Shown here piece after piece: positions 52,397 to 63,100 of a stretch of 64,000 bases of DNA. The stretch comes from JBBSUQ01 sp964389755. Its GTDB lineage: Bacteria; Bacteroidota; Bacteroidia; Flavobacteriales_D; Crocinitomicaceae. Location of the stretch: assembly GCA_964389755.1 (NCBI GenBank), contig CAYMEW010000008.1:1-64000 (forward strand), given 5' to 3'. The notes beneath the pieces were generated by a model. It did not search any database. It was given only the letters and a program-made list of their open reading frames with translations, and was not told the origin of the DNA. The first letter of the stretch is position 1. The number at the start of each line of letters is the position of its first letter. The translations under genes were made by a program, and so were the position numbers.

Positions 52397-53353
52397 ATGG
52401 ACATGAGATCGCTGTTTACCGGAATAATTTTTTTACTCGCGAGTGCCCTGCATGCTCAGCACATCGACCCGTACTCAACGTTGTTTGAAATACCGGACAG
52501 TTCTTACATTCGCCTGAGTTACGACAACGACTTTTTCCAGGGACACGATTTTTATTATACCCAGGGATTCTCATTCGATGGTATTTTCCCCGTATTTCGT
52601 AAAAATCCTGTCAATAAAGTGCTTTTCCACGACCGGAACGCGGACTACGAAAAGTACGGACTGCGAATCGAGTCCGATGTATACACGCCAACTGACATTT
52701 CGGCGGACAGCATTCTAACACGGAACCACCCGTATTCTGCAGTGGCTTACCTGGAATTTTTTCGCATGTCCTACGCTCCGAAAGCCAACCGGAAAGTTAG
52801 TTCTGCGCTTGACATCGGGATTATCGGGCCTGCGGCACTTGGAAAAGAAATGCAAACCGGTATTCACGAAGCACTGAACATGGATCCTCCGCAGGGCTGG
52901 CAATACCAGATCCAAAATGAGCCGTTCCTGAATTATACCCTGCGACTGGAACAGCAGGTGCTTGAAAGCCGTTCCCGCTTCTCTGCCGGCGCAATTGCAG
53001 AGGTCAGGGCTGGTAATTACCTCACCGAAGCGTCGCTCGGAATTGAATTGTCGGTGGGACGTAAGAACAACCTCTTTACCGGCACGGAGAATAAAATACA
53101 ATGGTATTTCTACAGCCAGAGTTATATGCATGCCGTGGGCTACGACGCTACGCTCGAGGGTGGCCTGTTCAACCGAAATAGTCAGTACATCATCAGTCAA
53201 ATCAATATGGAACCACTCGTGGCCGAGCAGCACATTGGTTTTGTAGTATCCGTACCACACGTATATGCCAGCCTGGATTTCGGTTTCATTACCCAACGCT
53301 TTATGTACGGCCGCCCGCACGGCTGGGGAGGAATACGCCTTTGCTTCTTCTGA
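52397..53353 (+). CDS. LpxR-like lipid A 3'-O-deacylase
   Basis: The 318-residue outer-membrane barrel follows the LpxR family (DUF2219). After a signal peptide (cut near LHAQ), SYDNDFFQGHDFYYTQGF matches the active-site Asn-Asp-Phe and Tyr-Thr region, and IGIIGPAALGKEMQTGIHEAL carries the catalytic-type His. It would remove the 3'-acyloxyacyl chain of lipid A and so change outer-membrane properties. Possible starts are TTG 52364 and ATG 52385, 52397 and 52403. 52397 is chosen because it begins a normal signal peptide. Its nearness to the glycosidase gene suggests one transcript. Confidence 0.82.
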   Translation: MDMRSLFTGIIFLLASALHAQHIDPYSTLFEIPDSSYIRLSYDNDFFQGHDFYYTQGFSFDGIFPVFRKNPVNKVLFHDRNADYEKYGLRIESDVYTPTDISADSILTRNHPYSAVAYLEFFRMSYAPKANRKVSSALDIGIIGPAALGKEMQTGIHEALNMDPPQGWQYQIQNEPFLNYTLRLEQQVLESRSRFSAGAIAEVRAGNYLTEASLGIELSVGRKNNLFTGTENKIQWYFYSQSYMHAVGYDATLEGGLFNRNSQYIISQINMEPLVAEQHIGFVVSVPHVYASLDFGFITQRFMYGRPHGWGGIRLCFF

Positions 53354-53466
53354 AAGGCCAGTTTTCCGATTGTGAAATAACGTTAACGCCCGAACTACTT
53401 TTTGAAGTGAGTGTTTTATTTATTAAGACAATAATACACAAAGTTTTAACCATTAAAAGAGACGTT

Positions 53467-54561
53467 ATGAAAAAGTTACTTTTCACCGTGGCGGTGCTCA
53501 TCGGATCATACTCCATCGCCCAAAACATGGTCATGAACCCCGAAATGAAACCGGACGGCATGCCATGCAGCTACGGCTCTATCGACAAGGCAACGGGATG
53601 GTCCAATGCCAACGGTGGAACCACAGACCTTTTTGACAAAGAATCGGGAAAATACACAACCGGTATTCCTGAAAATTACATGGGACGCGAAGATATTCCG
53701 AGCGGAAATTACGCCGGGATCATCGCTTACTACGACGACGAACGCGTAAACCTGTTCCAGACTGTTAACAACCTTGAAGTTACCGGGGAAAAAGGATATC
53801 AGCGCTATTCGGAATACCTGCAGGGACAACTTGCGGAGCCACTCGTTGCCGGCCAGGCCTACCAGTTCTCTTTCAAAGTGAGTCTCGGTGAAGAAAGCGG
53901 TCGCGCCGTTCGCGGACTCGGTGCTTACTTTTCACCTACTAAGATCATGCAGGAATCCAATGAATTCCTCGATGTACAGCCTCAGATCGTTTCTTATACA
54001 CTGATCTCGAGTACCAGTGGATGGACAGAAATTCGCGGTACATTCATCGCGGACGGTGGCGAGAAATTTTTCACGATCGGTGCGTTTGAATCCACTGTTT
54101 TCCCGGAAAAGATCATCCCGGAAAATGTAAACGATAACCGCAAAGCATACTATTACATTGCGCAGCCGGTAATGACTCCATATACCGGAGTGATCTTTGC
54201 GAACTTCGAGGAAATCCTCATCGGGCGTAAGGTAATTTTCCTGACCCTGAATTTTGAAACCGGTAAGGCAAACATTAAACCTGAATCGTTCGACGAACTC
54301 AACGAGTGTGCGCGCTTCCTGAACAACCACCCGGATATTCGCGTACAGATTGACGGACACACTGATAAACAGGGCGATGCCGACATTAACATACCACTTT
54401 CAAAAGACCGGGCGCGCGTTGTGAAAGAATACCTCGTAAAACAAGGTGTTAGTGCCTCACGCATGGAAACAAACGGTTACGGAAGTTCACGGCCGCTGGT
54501 ACCGAACGGACCGGACGATAACATCGCGAACCGCCGTATGGAATTGTACATTATCAAATAA
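53467..54561 (+). CDS. OmpA-family outer-membrane/peptidoglycan-binding protein
   Basis: The 364-residue protein has a signal peptide (cut near YSIAQ), a beta-rich N-terminal part (about 20-240) of unknown type that has no clear OmpA barrel, and a C-terminal OmpA-like peptidoglycan-binding domain (about 258-364, with FETGKANIKPES, IDGHTDKQGD and RARVVKEYLV, then NRRMELYI). It should link an outer-membrane or periplasmic module to peptidoglycan. The ATG at 53467 gives the signal peptide. An intrinsic terminator follows. Confidence 0.9.
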   Translation: MKKLLFTVAVLIGSYSIAQNMVMNPEMKPDGMPCSYGSIDKATGWSNANGGTTDLFDKESGKYTTGIPENYMGREDIPSGNYAGIIAYYDDERVNLFQTVNNLEVTGEKGYQRYSEYLQGQLAEPLVAGQAYQFSFKVSLGEESGRAVRGLGAYFSPTKIMQESNEFLDVQPQIVSYTLISSTSGWTEIRGTFIADGGEKFFTIGAFESTVFPEKIIPENVNDNRKAYYYIAQPVMTPYTGVIFANFEEILIGRKVIFLTLNFETGKANIKPESFDELNECARFLNNHPDIRVQIDGHTDKQGDADINIPLSKDRARVVKEYLVKQGVSASRMETNGYGSSRPLVPNGPDDNIANRRMELYIIK

Positions 54562-54591
54562 CTGACTTTTTCAAAGATATACGATAATGGA

Positions 54592-54624
54592 AACCGTCTG
54601 TCAGCAATGGCAGGCGGTTTTTTA
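54592..54624 (+). terminator. Intrinsic terminator of the OmpA-family gene
   Basis: A stem of AACCGTCTGTC (54592-54602) with GGCAGGCGGTT (54609-54619, including G-T pairs) is followed by a run of T. It lies 30 bp after the stop codon. Confidence 0.85.
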
Positions 54625-54780
54625 ATGCTCAAAATGGGCGCCGCCCGAAGTCGCCAGGTGTAAATAAATCATTTAAAGGACTGCATAAAGGCGTTTAACC
54701 TTTGATTTCAGGCCCTGAGCAAGCGCCCAAACAATCCGGGCTTTTGCGGTCAATCCGACCGAGTATGTCAGATACACTGC

Positions 54781-54810
54781 AAAAAAAGGTGTCCGTTTCC
54801 GGACACCTTT
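54781..54810 (-). terminator. Intrinsic terminator of the metalloprotease gene
   Basis: An 11-bp stem, AAAGGTGTCCG (54785-54795) with CGGACACCTTT (54800-54810), is followed on the minus strand by a run of T (54781-54787). It lies 22 bp after the stop of the gene at 54832. Confidence 0.87.
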
Positions 54811-54831
54811 ATCAAATTAATTTCTGTTATG

Positions 54832-56970
54832 TTATCGAACGATAAACTGCAGTGTTTTTGAATATCCGTCAGCCTCGATCTTCACGAAGTAAACACCATC
54901 TGACAATTCATTAACCGGCATCAGTACGAGGTTCGTACCACTGTTACCGTTCACGGAAGTTCCCTGAACGCGTTTCCCGGTAATATCCACAACGGTAAAC
55001 TGAATGGTTCCGGCAGTCTCCAGACCAAAGCGAATGTTAATTTCGTCTTCGGCCGGGTTCGGGAACAGTTCGAGATCACGTACATTGGACGCTGCTTCTT
55101 CTAAAGAGAGAACAACCTGATCCGAGGGCGGACCTTCATAAATGTTGATATCATCAATATACAGGTTGTTTCCGCCGCTACCGTCAAATTCGAAACGGTA
55201 ACGGAAATTCTCTACCCAAAACTGCGACGTGATATTTGTTACGTGTACTGTAGTCCAGTCCGCCTGTGTGGAAGGAGTCCAGCTGGAAGATGCCGTCTGG
55301 CTGCCCAGAGTATTATTCAGCAACGTTTTGCGTTGTTGCCATGAACTTCCGCAATCGTTGGTCATGAATACTTTCAGCGTCTCATTATTCGCTGAGACCT
55401 TCTTGCGGTAAGCATAGCGGAAAGTCATGGTACAACCATCGGTAGAGTTTACACCGCTCAGATCTACTCCAGACGATGTAAGCCGGTCGGTGCTGTTCCC
55501 TGTTTGCGAGAAATTCTGCAACTTCACTGATTTCGATCCGTAGTAAGCAGCCGAACTTGTAATCTCAAAAGCCTGGTTCCCGTTCTGGTTCTCCACGAAC
55601 CACTTTCCGGATGAAGCGAGGCTCGTGTACGGCTCAAAGCTTTCATAGAAAGGAAGCCCCGAAGAGTTTGGCAATACGGTGATGAAAGATGTTTTTGTTT
55701 CGGTAAGCGAACTTGTACCGTCGCTCGCCGTCAGGATTACCTGGTAGGTTCCCGGGTTTGCATACGTGATCACCGGGTTTTCCGAAGAAGATGTTGCCGG
55801 GCTTCCGCCTGCAAACGTCCAGTTCCAGGAAGAAGCTCCGTTGTAAGACTCATCGTTGAACTGAACAGCATCACCGGCGCATACAATCGTTTTCGATGCA
55901 CTGAAATCAGCTTTACAAAGTGAGAGGTCTCCGTTTGCCCCCACTGCTGCGAGGTTGGAAGATGTAAATGTATTATTACGGCCTGCAATTGCGGAAGTAA
56001 GTGCGTCACGCATACGTGTTTTCTGACCCGGCGTGAACATTTTGGAGCAGTAAGAATAGTCCATGTAATTCTCCACGTTGGCCAGTGGTCCGCAAGAAGA
56101 TTCGTTGAGGTTACAGGACGTTACACCGATCGTGTTCGGCGTATCGCTCACACCGTCATCGTCGCCGCAGCTGGATGCATTCCCCGGATTGTTGTTCGGT
56201 CCCCAGGTATGTGACAGGTTCAGCCAGTGTCCGACCTCGTGAGTCAGCGTACGGCTCGTTGATACATTTGAAGTTCCGATGGAACCGGTATAATTGTGAA
56301 GTGCAAACACGCCGTTGTAGAACATGCTTGAGCCCGTCCAGTTACCCGGGTTGAATGTATAACCGGCAGCGCCGCCGATATCGTCACAAATAAAGATATT
56401 CAGGTATTCGTCCGGGGGCCACTGTCCCTGGTACACATCATTTCCGTTCACCACGGCAGCAACCTGGTCCTGGCCATCGCCGCTGAAGGTTTCCTGCGTG
56501 TAGGTGCGCGTGATTCCCTTAAAGCATGTTCCGTCCGGCGCAATCGTTGCGAGCGCAAACTCGATCTCCACATCGGCAGGCAGCCCCTGGAATTCTGCCT
56601 TGACATTGTTTGCATCGGCATTTTGGAGACGGTAATCGCGGTTGAGGATCGCGAGCGCGTCGTATAACTGTTCATCGGAGATATTTTCAATCCCCCCGGC
56701 GTGCAGTACGTGAAATACGATCGGGATGGTGTAAACAATTCCTTTGGGTGTTACCGTTTGAGGATTTTTTGAACTTTCAAGTTGCTCTGCCTCATAACGG
56801 GCGCGCAGCTCCGGATCCTGCATGGCTTTCTCCATTTGCTTGTGCTGATGACAGTACTCAACGGCTTCACCTGCTCGTGCATTGGAAGGATCAAAATCGC
56901 CTGTCTGTGCAAATGACACGGAGGCAGCAAAAGTTCCCAGCCATAAGAGCGTAGCGTTTAATTTCTTCAT
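54832..56970 (-). CDS. M43-type zinc metalloprotease with PKD and T9SS sorting domain
   Basis: The 712-residue secreted protease has a signal peptide, an M43 (pappalysin-like) catalytic domain with HEVGHWLNLSH (His244, Glu245, His248, His254) and a Met-turn Met302 (YMDY), a PKD domain (about 355-435), a jelly-roll-like domain (about 440-610) and a type A sorting domain (about 640-712, LFPNPAEDE and LSDGVYFVKIE). The long zinc motif is usually HExxHxxGxxH; here Asn251 replaces the Gly, a variant I believe also occurs in related Bacteroidota. It should degrade proteins outside the cell after type IX export. Confidence 0.93.
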   Translation of the reverse strand: MKKLNATLLWLGTFAASVSFAQTGDFDPSNARAGEAVEYCHQHKQMEKAMQDPELRARYEAEQLESSKNPQTVTPKGIVYTIPIVFHVLHAGGIENISDEQLYDALAILNRDYRLQNADANNVKAEFQGLPADVEIEFALATIAPDGTCFKGITRTYTQETFSGDGQDQVAAVVNGNDVYQGQWPPDEYLNIFICDDIGGAAGYTFNPGNWTGSSMFYNGVFALHNYTGSIGTSNVSTSRTLTHEVGHWLNLSHTWGPNNNPGNASSCGDDDGVSDTPNTIGVTSCNLNESSCGPLANVENYMDYSYCSKMFTPGQKTRMRDALTSAIAGRNNTFTSSNLAAVGANGDLSLCKADFSASKTIVCAGDAVQFNDESYNGASSWNWTFAGGSPATSSSENPVITYANPGTYQVILTASDGTSSLTETKTSFITVLPNSSGLPFYESFEPYTSLASSGKWFVENQNGNQAFEITSSAAYYGSKSVKLQNFSQTGNSTDRLTSSGVDLSGVNSTDGCTMTFRYAYRKKVSANNETLKVFMTNDCGSSWQQRKTLLNNTLGSQTASSSWTPSTQADWTTVHVTNITSQFWVENFRYRFEFDGSGGNNLYIDDINIYEGPPSDQVVLSLEEAASNVRDLELFPNPAEDEINIRFGLETAGTIQFTVVDITGKRVQGTSVNGNSGTNLVLMPVNELSDGVYFVKIEADGYSKTLQFIVR

Positions 56971-57243
56971 AACTTAATACACAGTTTTTCGATAGTTTAA
57001 CAAAAAATATAACGGCACAATTTACGAAAAAGTTGGTGATTGTTCAAATTTATTCGCTCAATCGTGCATTAAACCAGATCAATATGAATCCAATGATCAG
57101 CTCAACGGAACCGTTTAGAGGTCACTGCATACCGTTTACTCAATCAAGGCGCTTTTAAAGCTACGCGACCGAACATTCGGATGTTTTGACAAGATTCCAC
57201 CTTTTCAGCGAGGTATTTTTGGATTCCAATGAAAATCGGTGAA

Positions 57244-57939
57244 TTAACCCACAAGGTCAGTATAGGAAACAATTACCGGGTATTTCCTTTCCAGCAGCCT
57301 CAGAATATCTGTAGCCACTTCGTGCGGACTTCGCAGTGCTTTTTCTTCGTGTAGTTTCAGAAAGCGGGACAGAGAACTGAACTTCTCCGGGGACGTGCTG
57401 CGAATTACAGCCTGCATTTCTGTGTCTACCACTCCCGGAGAAAAGGCGTGTACACGCAAATCCTTTGTGGCCTCATTTGCTTCGGCCTGGATTGTTTCAC
57501 TGAACAGATCAAGCCCGGCTTTCGAGGCACAATAAGCGCTCCAGGAAGGAATGGGCCGTTTTCCAGCTCCGGAACTGATGTTCACGATTACCTGCGAAGA
57601 GTTTTCAAAATGCCGGACAAACTTGCGACACAGGATCATCGGTGAGATCAGGTTTACCTGCATGACCTGTTGCTCGGCTCCGGACATATTAAAAACGGGG
57701 GCGATCTCTCCGACCGTCCCCGCGTTATTTATTAAAATTGCTTTTGTAGCATGATCCGCGTCCGGAAATTCAAAGCCTTCTACCGCAACCGGATCCGAAA
57801 GGTCCAGTTCCAGTTTTGCAATGGCCAGATCTTCCGGAAAATGGCGACCGATCCCCGTTACTTCATAGCCTTCTTTCAGAAAGGCCTCTGCAACAGCGCG
57901 ACCGATCCCGCCGGATACTCCTGTGATGAAAACGCGCAT
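57244..57939 (-). CDS. Short-chain dehydrogenase/reductase
   Basis: The 231-residue protein has the SDR pattern: GVSGGIGRA for the cofactor (about 7-15), NNAG (71-74), a Ser in the NISSG strand (122/123) and Tyr136-Lys140 (SAYCASK). It is closest in look to sepiapterin/benzil-type small reductases, but the substrate is unknown. Its start shares one base with the end of the TrkA-type gene, so the two are co-transcribed. Confidence 0.87.
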   Translation of the reverse strand: MRVFITGVSGGIGRAVAEAFLKEGYEVTGIGRHFPEDLAIAKLELDLSDPVAVEGFEFPDADHATKAILINNAGTVGEIAPVFNMSGAEQQVMQVNLISPMILCRKFVRHFENSSQVIVNISSGAGKRPIPSWSAYCASKAGLDLFSETIQAEANEATKDLRVHAFSPGVVDTEMQAVIRSTSPEKFSSLSRFLKLHEEKALRSPHEVATDILRLLERKYPVIVSYTDLVG

Positions 57940-58637
57940 CAGGACTCGTTAATATCCATGAAGCGTTGCAGGTTCTTGGCAGTTCCGAAGATCACGAGGG
58001 TGTCTTTTTCCGAAATCAGGCTGTCTTCTTTCGGCACACCGATCACGTGACTCTCCACGTATTCCTGCCCTTCTTTCTTGATGGTATACTCGCGCTTGAT
58101 CGTTACCAGGGTCAACTCGTAGCGATGGCTGAACTCGATCTTCCCGATCTCCCGCCCGATCACACCTTTCGGTGCTTTGATCTCGGCAATTTCGTAATCA
58201 TCCGGCAATTGCAGGAATGACACGATACTCGGGTTAATGAGTTTTTCACGGATTACGTAAGCGACCTCATCTTCCGGAGTCAGAATCTCCTGAATCCCGA
58301 TCTTTTCAAGGATCAGCTTCTGGTGATTTCCACTTGCACGGGCAATAATCCGTTTCACGCCGATATCCAGTAAGTGTACGGAAGTCAGAATGGTTGCTTC
58401 GAAATTCTCACCGATCGCCACCACCACGGCATCCATGTCTTCGATCTTTTGGGCGCGCAATGCTTTGGCATCGGTTGAATCGAGCGTTACGGCAAAAGCC
58501 ACATCGTCCTTGATATTCTCGATCTTTTCTTCATCATCATCAAATGCGAAGACCTGAGCTCCTTTATCGGCCAGGCTTTTAGCGATCGTAGAACCGTAAC
58601 GCCCCACTCCGATCACGGCAAACTTACTGTAATTCAT
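57939..58637 (-). CDS. TrkA-type K+ channel regulatory subunit
   Basis: The 232-residue protein has an N-terminal RCK/TrkA_N Rossmann domain (VIGVGRYGSTIAKSLADKG, then FAFDDDEEKIENI for nucleotide binding) and a C-terminal TrkA_C domain (about 150-225, VIGREIGKIEF). It should gate a KtrB/TrkH-type K+ channel, whose gene is not here, by binding ATP, NADH or c-di-AMP. It follows the cystathionine synthase/lyase gene by 6 bp. Confidence 0.88.
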   Translation of the reverse strand: MNYSKFAVIGVGRYGSTIAKSLADKGAQVFAFDDDEEKIENIKDDVAFAVTLDSTDAKALRAQKIEDMDAVVVAIGENFEATILTSVHLLDIGVKRIIARASGNHQKLILEKIGIQEILTPEDEVAYVIREKLINPSIVSFLQLPDDYEIAEIKAPKGVIGREIGKIEFSHRYELTLVTIKREYTIKKEGQEYVESHVIGVPKEDSLISEKDTLVIFGTAKNLQRFMDINES

Positions 58638-58643
58638 AGTCTA

Positions 58644-59783
58644 TCAGGATAAAGCTTGTTCAAGGTCCTGCACGAGGTCGTCAGCATCTTCCACACCAAC
58701 GCTCAGTCGAATGAGTGAATCGACCACACCGGACTGCTCACGCACTTCTTTCGGAATCGAAGCATGCGTCATGGTCGCCGGATGTCCGAGCAACGACTCC
58801 ACTCCACCGAGTGACTCAGCCAGCGAAAAGATCTTCACTTTTTTGACGATCGCGTGAGCATCTTCCATTTTATTTCCTTTCAGGGTAAAGGAGATCATTC
58901 CCCCGAAACCGCGCATTTGAGCTTTTGCCACTTCGTGGTTCGGATGTGATTCGAAACCGGGCCAGTAAACTTTGTCCACTTTCGGATGATCTGCCAGGAA
59001 ACGCGCAATCTTTTCACCGTTTTCGCAATGGCGCTGAATACGCAAATGCAGTGTTTTGATTCCGCGCAGCACGAGGAACGAATCCATAGGTGCGGTAACG
59101 GCTCCGCTTGAATTCTGGATGCGGTACATTTCCGAGGCAATATGCTCATCGGATGTAACGAGCGCACCCATAACCACGTCCGAGTGTCCGCCGAGGTATT
59201 TGGTTACCGAATGCATTACGAGGTCGGCACCGAGGTCCAGCGGATTTTGCAGGTACGGCGTTGCGAATGTATTGTCAACAGCCAGCCAGGCGTTCGCTTT
59301 TTTGGCTACTTCCGCCATTTTGCGAATGTCAATGATGTTCATCATCGGGTTTGTCGGAGTTTCTACCCAGATCAAACGGGTTTTATCCGAAACGTATTTC
59401 TGAACCTCATCGGCATCGCCCATCGGTACGAAGTGAAATTTAATTCCGTATTTTTCGAAGATCGTGCGGAACAGGCGGTAAGTTCCCCCGTAAAGATCGT
59501 TGGTGGAAATTACTTCGTCGCCCGGGTTGAGCATTTTGATCACACAGTCGATCGCAGCAAGTCCTGAACCGAAACAGGCACCGAATTTACCGTTTTCAAG
59601 TGCGGCAATATTTTTTTCAAGTGCATGGCGTGTCGGGTTCTGGGTACGCGAATATTCATATCCCTTGTGATTTCCCACGCCTTCCTGAACGTATGTGGAA
59701 GTCTGGTAGATCGGGGTCATGATCGCTCCTGTTGCTTCGTCGGGATGTACTCCTGCGTGAATTGCTTTTGTTCCGAATTTCAT
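58644..59783 (-). CDS. metB: Cystathionine gamma-synthase/lyase family protein
   Basis: The 379-residue PLP enzyme has the Cys/Met-metabolism signature with the cofactor lysine Lys195 (HSVTKYLGGHSD) and the TPTNPMM loop (142-148). It acts in trans-sulfuration, making or cleaving cystathionine. The two activities cannot be separated reliably by sequence alone, so the symbol is tentative. A -7 box lies 36 nt upstream. The SAM riboswitch at metH is not repeated before this gene. Confidence 0.88.
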   Translation of the reverse strand: MKFGTKAIHAGVHPDEATGAIMTPIYQTSTYVQEGVGNHKGYEYSRTQNPTRHALEKNIAALENGKFGACFGSGLAAIDCVIKMLNPGDEVISTNDLYGGTYRLFRTIFEKYGIKFHFVPMGDADEVQKYVSDKTRLIWVETPTNPMMNIIDIRKMAEVAKKANAWLAVDNTFATPYLQNPLDLGADLVMHSVTKYLGGHSDVVMGALVTSDEHIASEMYRIQNSSGAVTAPMDSFLVLRGIKTLHLRIQRHCENGEKIARFLADHPKVDKVYWPGFESHPNHEVAKAQMRGFGGMISFTLKGNKMEDAHAIVKKVKIFSLAESLGGVESLLGHPATMTHASIPKEVREQSGVVDSLIRLSVGVEDADDLVQDLEQALS

Positions 59784-60105
59784 ATAATCTGTCTTGTTTT
59801 AAATTATTTGACAATTCACAAAAATAGACAGAAACATATTCATAATGAAATCTCGCGCGGGCAAATTGTACACGGGGCGGTTTACCTGAAAATGTCCGCC
59901 AGGCATTTGTGTATGGCATCGCAGTTCACGATCTTCACATTTTGATATTAAATTACTGATGATCAAACCGGAACGCTTCTGTTCGTGCCATGAAGATCCT
60001 GAACCTTTAAGTAATTTTAAAAATAGTCAAAACAATGAATATCAGAAATATTAACCGTTAAAAACGGCTATTCAACTATTTTTACCTTTCATTAAGCCTG
60101 GTGAC
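59784..60105. other. Intergenic between divergent metB-type and helicase genes
   Basis: This 322-bp AT-rich gap holds the metB -7 box (59819-59826). A TATTTTTA near 60073-60080 is one base from the -7 consensus for the helicase gene, and AACCGTT/AACGG repeats lie near 60051-60066. No S-box or other known RNA was recognised. Confidence 0.4.
59819..59826 (-). promoter_or_regulatory. -7 box for the metB-trkA-SDR operon
   Basis: On the minus strand this reads TATTTTTG, matching TAnnTTTG, 36 nt before the start at 59783. A TTTC at about the right distance may act as a weak -33. Confidence 0.5.
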
Positions 60106-63100
60106 ATGCCTCTCAAACCTTCAAAACAGTTTATTTTTGTTTCTTTGAAACGGCTCATGAACAGTGAACAGGATATATCACAAACGCTTGCAGAACTCTT
60201 CCGGGAAGCTGCGCGTTTTACCGTTTCAGACCCGCTTGTTAGTCTCCGACCGAAAAAGCAGATCGCGCTTCCAGAAAGGCCGTCCGCCGGTTTCACACTT
60301 GCCAATGACGGCTTACTCCGAAAATTAATTGCGGAAGACGAATCATTCGCCCGCGAAAAAGGTTCCGAAACACTCTGTCTGGCCTACGGGTGTATTCACC
60401 TTGAACACGGAAAAAAAGGGATTTCAAGTCCACTGTACCTGTATCCCTTAAGCCATACGTTTTCAAAGATACACGACACACGGACCTTTGAATTTTCCGA
60501 AGAGAACTATTTCTTCAACCCCTTCCTGGAGAAGGAATACCCCGAACTGATCCCTCCCGAAAATACGCTTCCCGAAACGCACCTTGCTTACCTGAAAACA
60601 CAAAATTATTCCATTGACGAAGACTGGCGAATCGATAACTTCCACTATCATCGCCGATCTGTTATCCACGATCTTTCAAAACTGGTGAAACTTCCGCTGA
60701 ACGGAGCTCTTTCCCTTTTGCTTGAGGGCAGTGAGGTGAATCCCGACAAAGCCGTATTACCTTTTCGAAGCGCACATTTTTTTGACATCAGCCCGGAACA
60801 ACGAGCGGTTTTGGATCTTTTGCGAAATGACCACGTCGTATTACAGGGACCTCCCGGAACAGGAAAGTCACAGGTTATTGCCGAATGCGCTGCGCAGGCC
60901 GTGCGTAACGGTACACAAACGCTGATCGTTTCGGAAAAAAAAGTGGCCCTGGACGTCATTGCCGGCAAACTGCAGTCGGCCGGGCTTGCCCCTTTTTCAT
61001 ATTGTTTTTCCGCGACGCACAATGCCCGCTCTTTTATCAGGCACTTACGCGATACGTGGAACCTGGTCGAATCGTATGAATCGGAGCCAAATTTCACGAC
61101 TTCACGAAGCGAAGACCTGTTGCGTCAACTCGACTTTCAACTCGAATTATTTCGCAGAGAAGACCTCATCGGCGGGATGAGTTTTAGTGATTTCTTTAAG
61201 CTGTTTCCGAATATACGTGAAGTTGATCTTCCTTACATCGCAGACCTTTCGGAAACAACACAGGTTCTGAAGTACCGCGAAGAACTGGAATTCATCCTCC
61301 AAAGCGGCTTACAGGACCTGCTGGCTTTCGTGCGCGACGAGCGATCCTTCACGGAACAGCTTCCTGAACTTTTCGAAATGGCGGAAGAAGTGTCGAAAAA
61401 TCTTCCTGTAATCGAAATCATGTGCCGGGAAACGGGAATTTGCGAAACGAATAAAAAACTGACCTTATTCGACGTTGACCGACTGCGAAAACTGGCTGTG
61501 GAAGCCCAGGTGCTTGAAACCGTATCCGGAAAAAAATACAGGCGATTTGCGTCCAAAAAAGGAGCCGTCACCATTCAAAAACTGCAGGCGCGTGCGCTGA
61601 AGGCAGAGCGGGACCAGGAACAGGTTCGCGAACTGAACAAAAAGTGGAAGATTCGTCCTTCGGAAGCCGATATATGTCGTTTTCAAGGATATTCTGCCCA
61701 GACACGCGGCGAAAAACGGCGCACCAAAAGACTGTTTCGAAAAATGGCTTTTGACCGTTCCTGGAAACTTGAGGATGCACTTCAGGACCTCGAAAAAACG
61801 GAAGCGTATCGGTTAGAAACGGATAAATTGTTTGCTGAACTTACCAACCTGGGAATCACAGATCCTGCTGAATTACGGGAGATCCATGCGTTCACTACAA
61901 GCTGGCGTCCGCTCCATGAAACGCGATTAGCGGAGCGCTTAATCCCTGAACTTGCCGAACTCAATCCCCTTTTGAACCGGTTCATCCGTCGGCTCGAACG
62001 CTTTTTCATCCTGCCACCGGAAACACCACTCACGGAATTATTGGCTTCCTGCCAGGAAAAAGAAACCCTGCTACGTCTGCACGCACAACGCTGGAGCCAC
62101 GTTCCGAAAAAACTGATCAAAGAACTCTCCCTGTTCGGAGATTTTGACAAATTCCTGATTCACGCAGCAAAACACGATTACCTCCATTTTGAACAACGTT
62201 TTCCCGATTTCAGCACACTCACGGAAATGGACCTTTTGTCTAAAACGGCAGCGATCGTACGCGAAGAGCGGATGGAACGCAAACAACTTCTGACAGAAAC
62301 TAACACCCGCATCGCAACGAAATTCGCAAAATTCAATGAATTACTACGAACTTCCTCCCGAAAATTGTCTGATAAAGACAAACAACTCAAACGAGAATTG
62401 CGTCAGGGAAAACTCATCCTTGTCAAAGCTTTTTCAAGACGGAAGAAATTCCCCGCCGTTCACGAACTGTTTCACAGCGAAGCCAGGCACTGGATCGATT
62501 TGCTCATTCCGGTAATACTTTGCAATCCCGAACAGGCGGCTTCTGCATTTCCACTCATTCCGGACCACAAAGACCTATTGATCTTTGATGAGGCCACGCA
62601 AATACCGTTTTACAATGCCGTTCCAATCGTTTTTCGCGCAAAATGCGTACTTGTAGCAGGCGATGAACACCAGATGGGGCCTTCCGCCTGGTTTGAAGGT
62701 GGTGGTAAAGACATCCCGGACCTGCTCCACGAAGCACAGTTTTACTTTCGTACGCGCGCCCTACGGGAACACCTGCGTAGCGAACACCCGGACCTGATCG
62801 CGTTTTCGAACCGTTACTTTTATGGAAACGCGTTGAAACCATATCCCGCCGCATTAGCCGTTTCCGAACCGTTAATCTTTGAATATGTACCACAGGCTGT
62901 CTATGATTCCGGCACAAACGCAGTTGAAGCAAAATCAGTTGCGCACAGGCTCACAGAATTGATCCGGAGTGATAAGCACATCGGTCTGGTCGCATTTTCG
63001 GAAAAACAACTCGAACGGATACTTTCGGAACTCGAACCGGCCGAACGCTTGTTACTCGATGAACGGATCGACGCGGGAACGGCATTTGCCAAACCACTTG

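Noticed and set aside
59784..60105. Second SAM riboswitch before the metB-type gene
   Set aside because: None of the conserved S-box core sequences or a closing helix was found on either strand.
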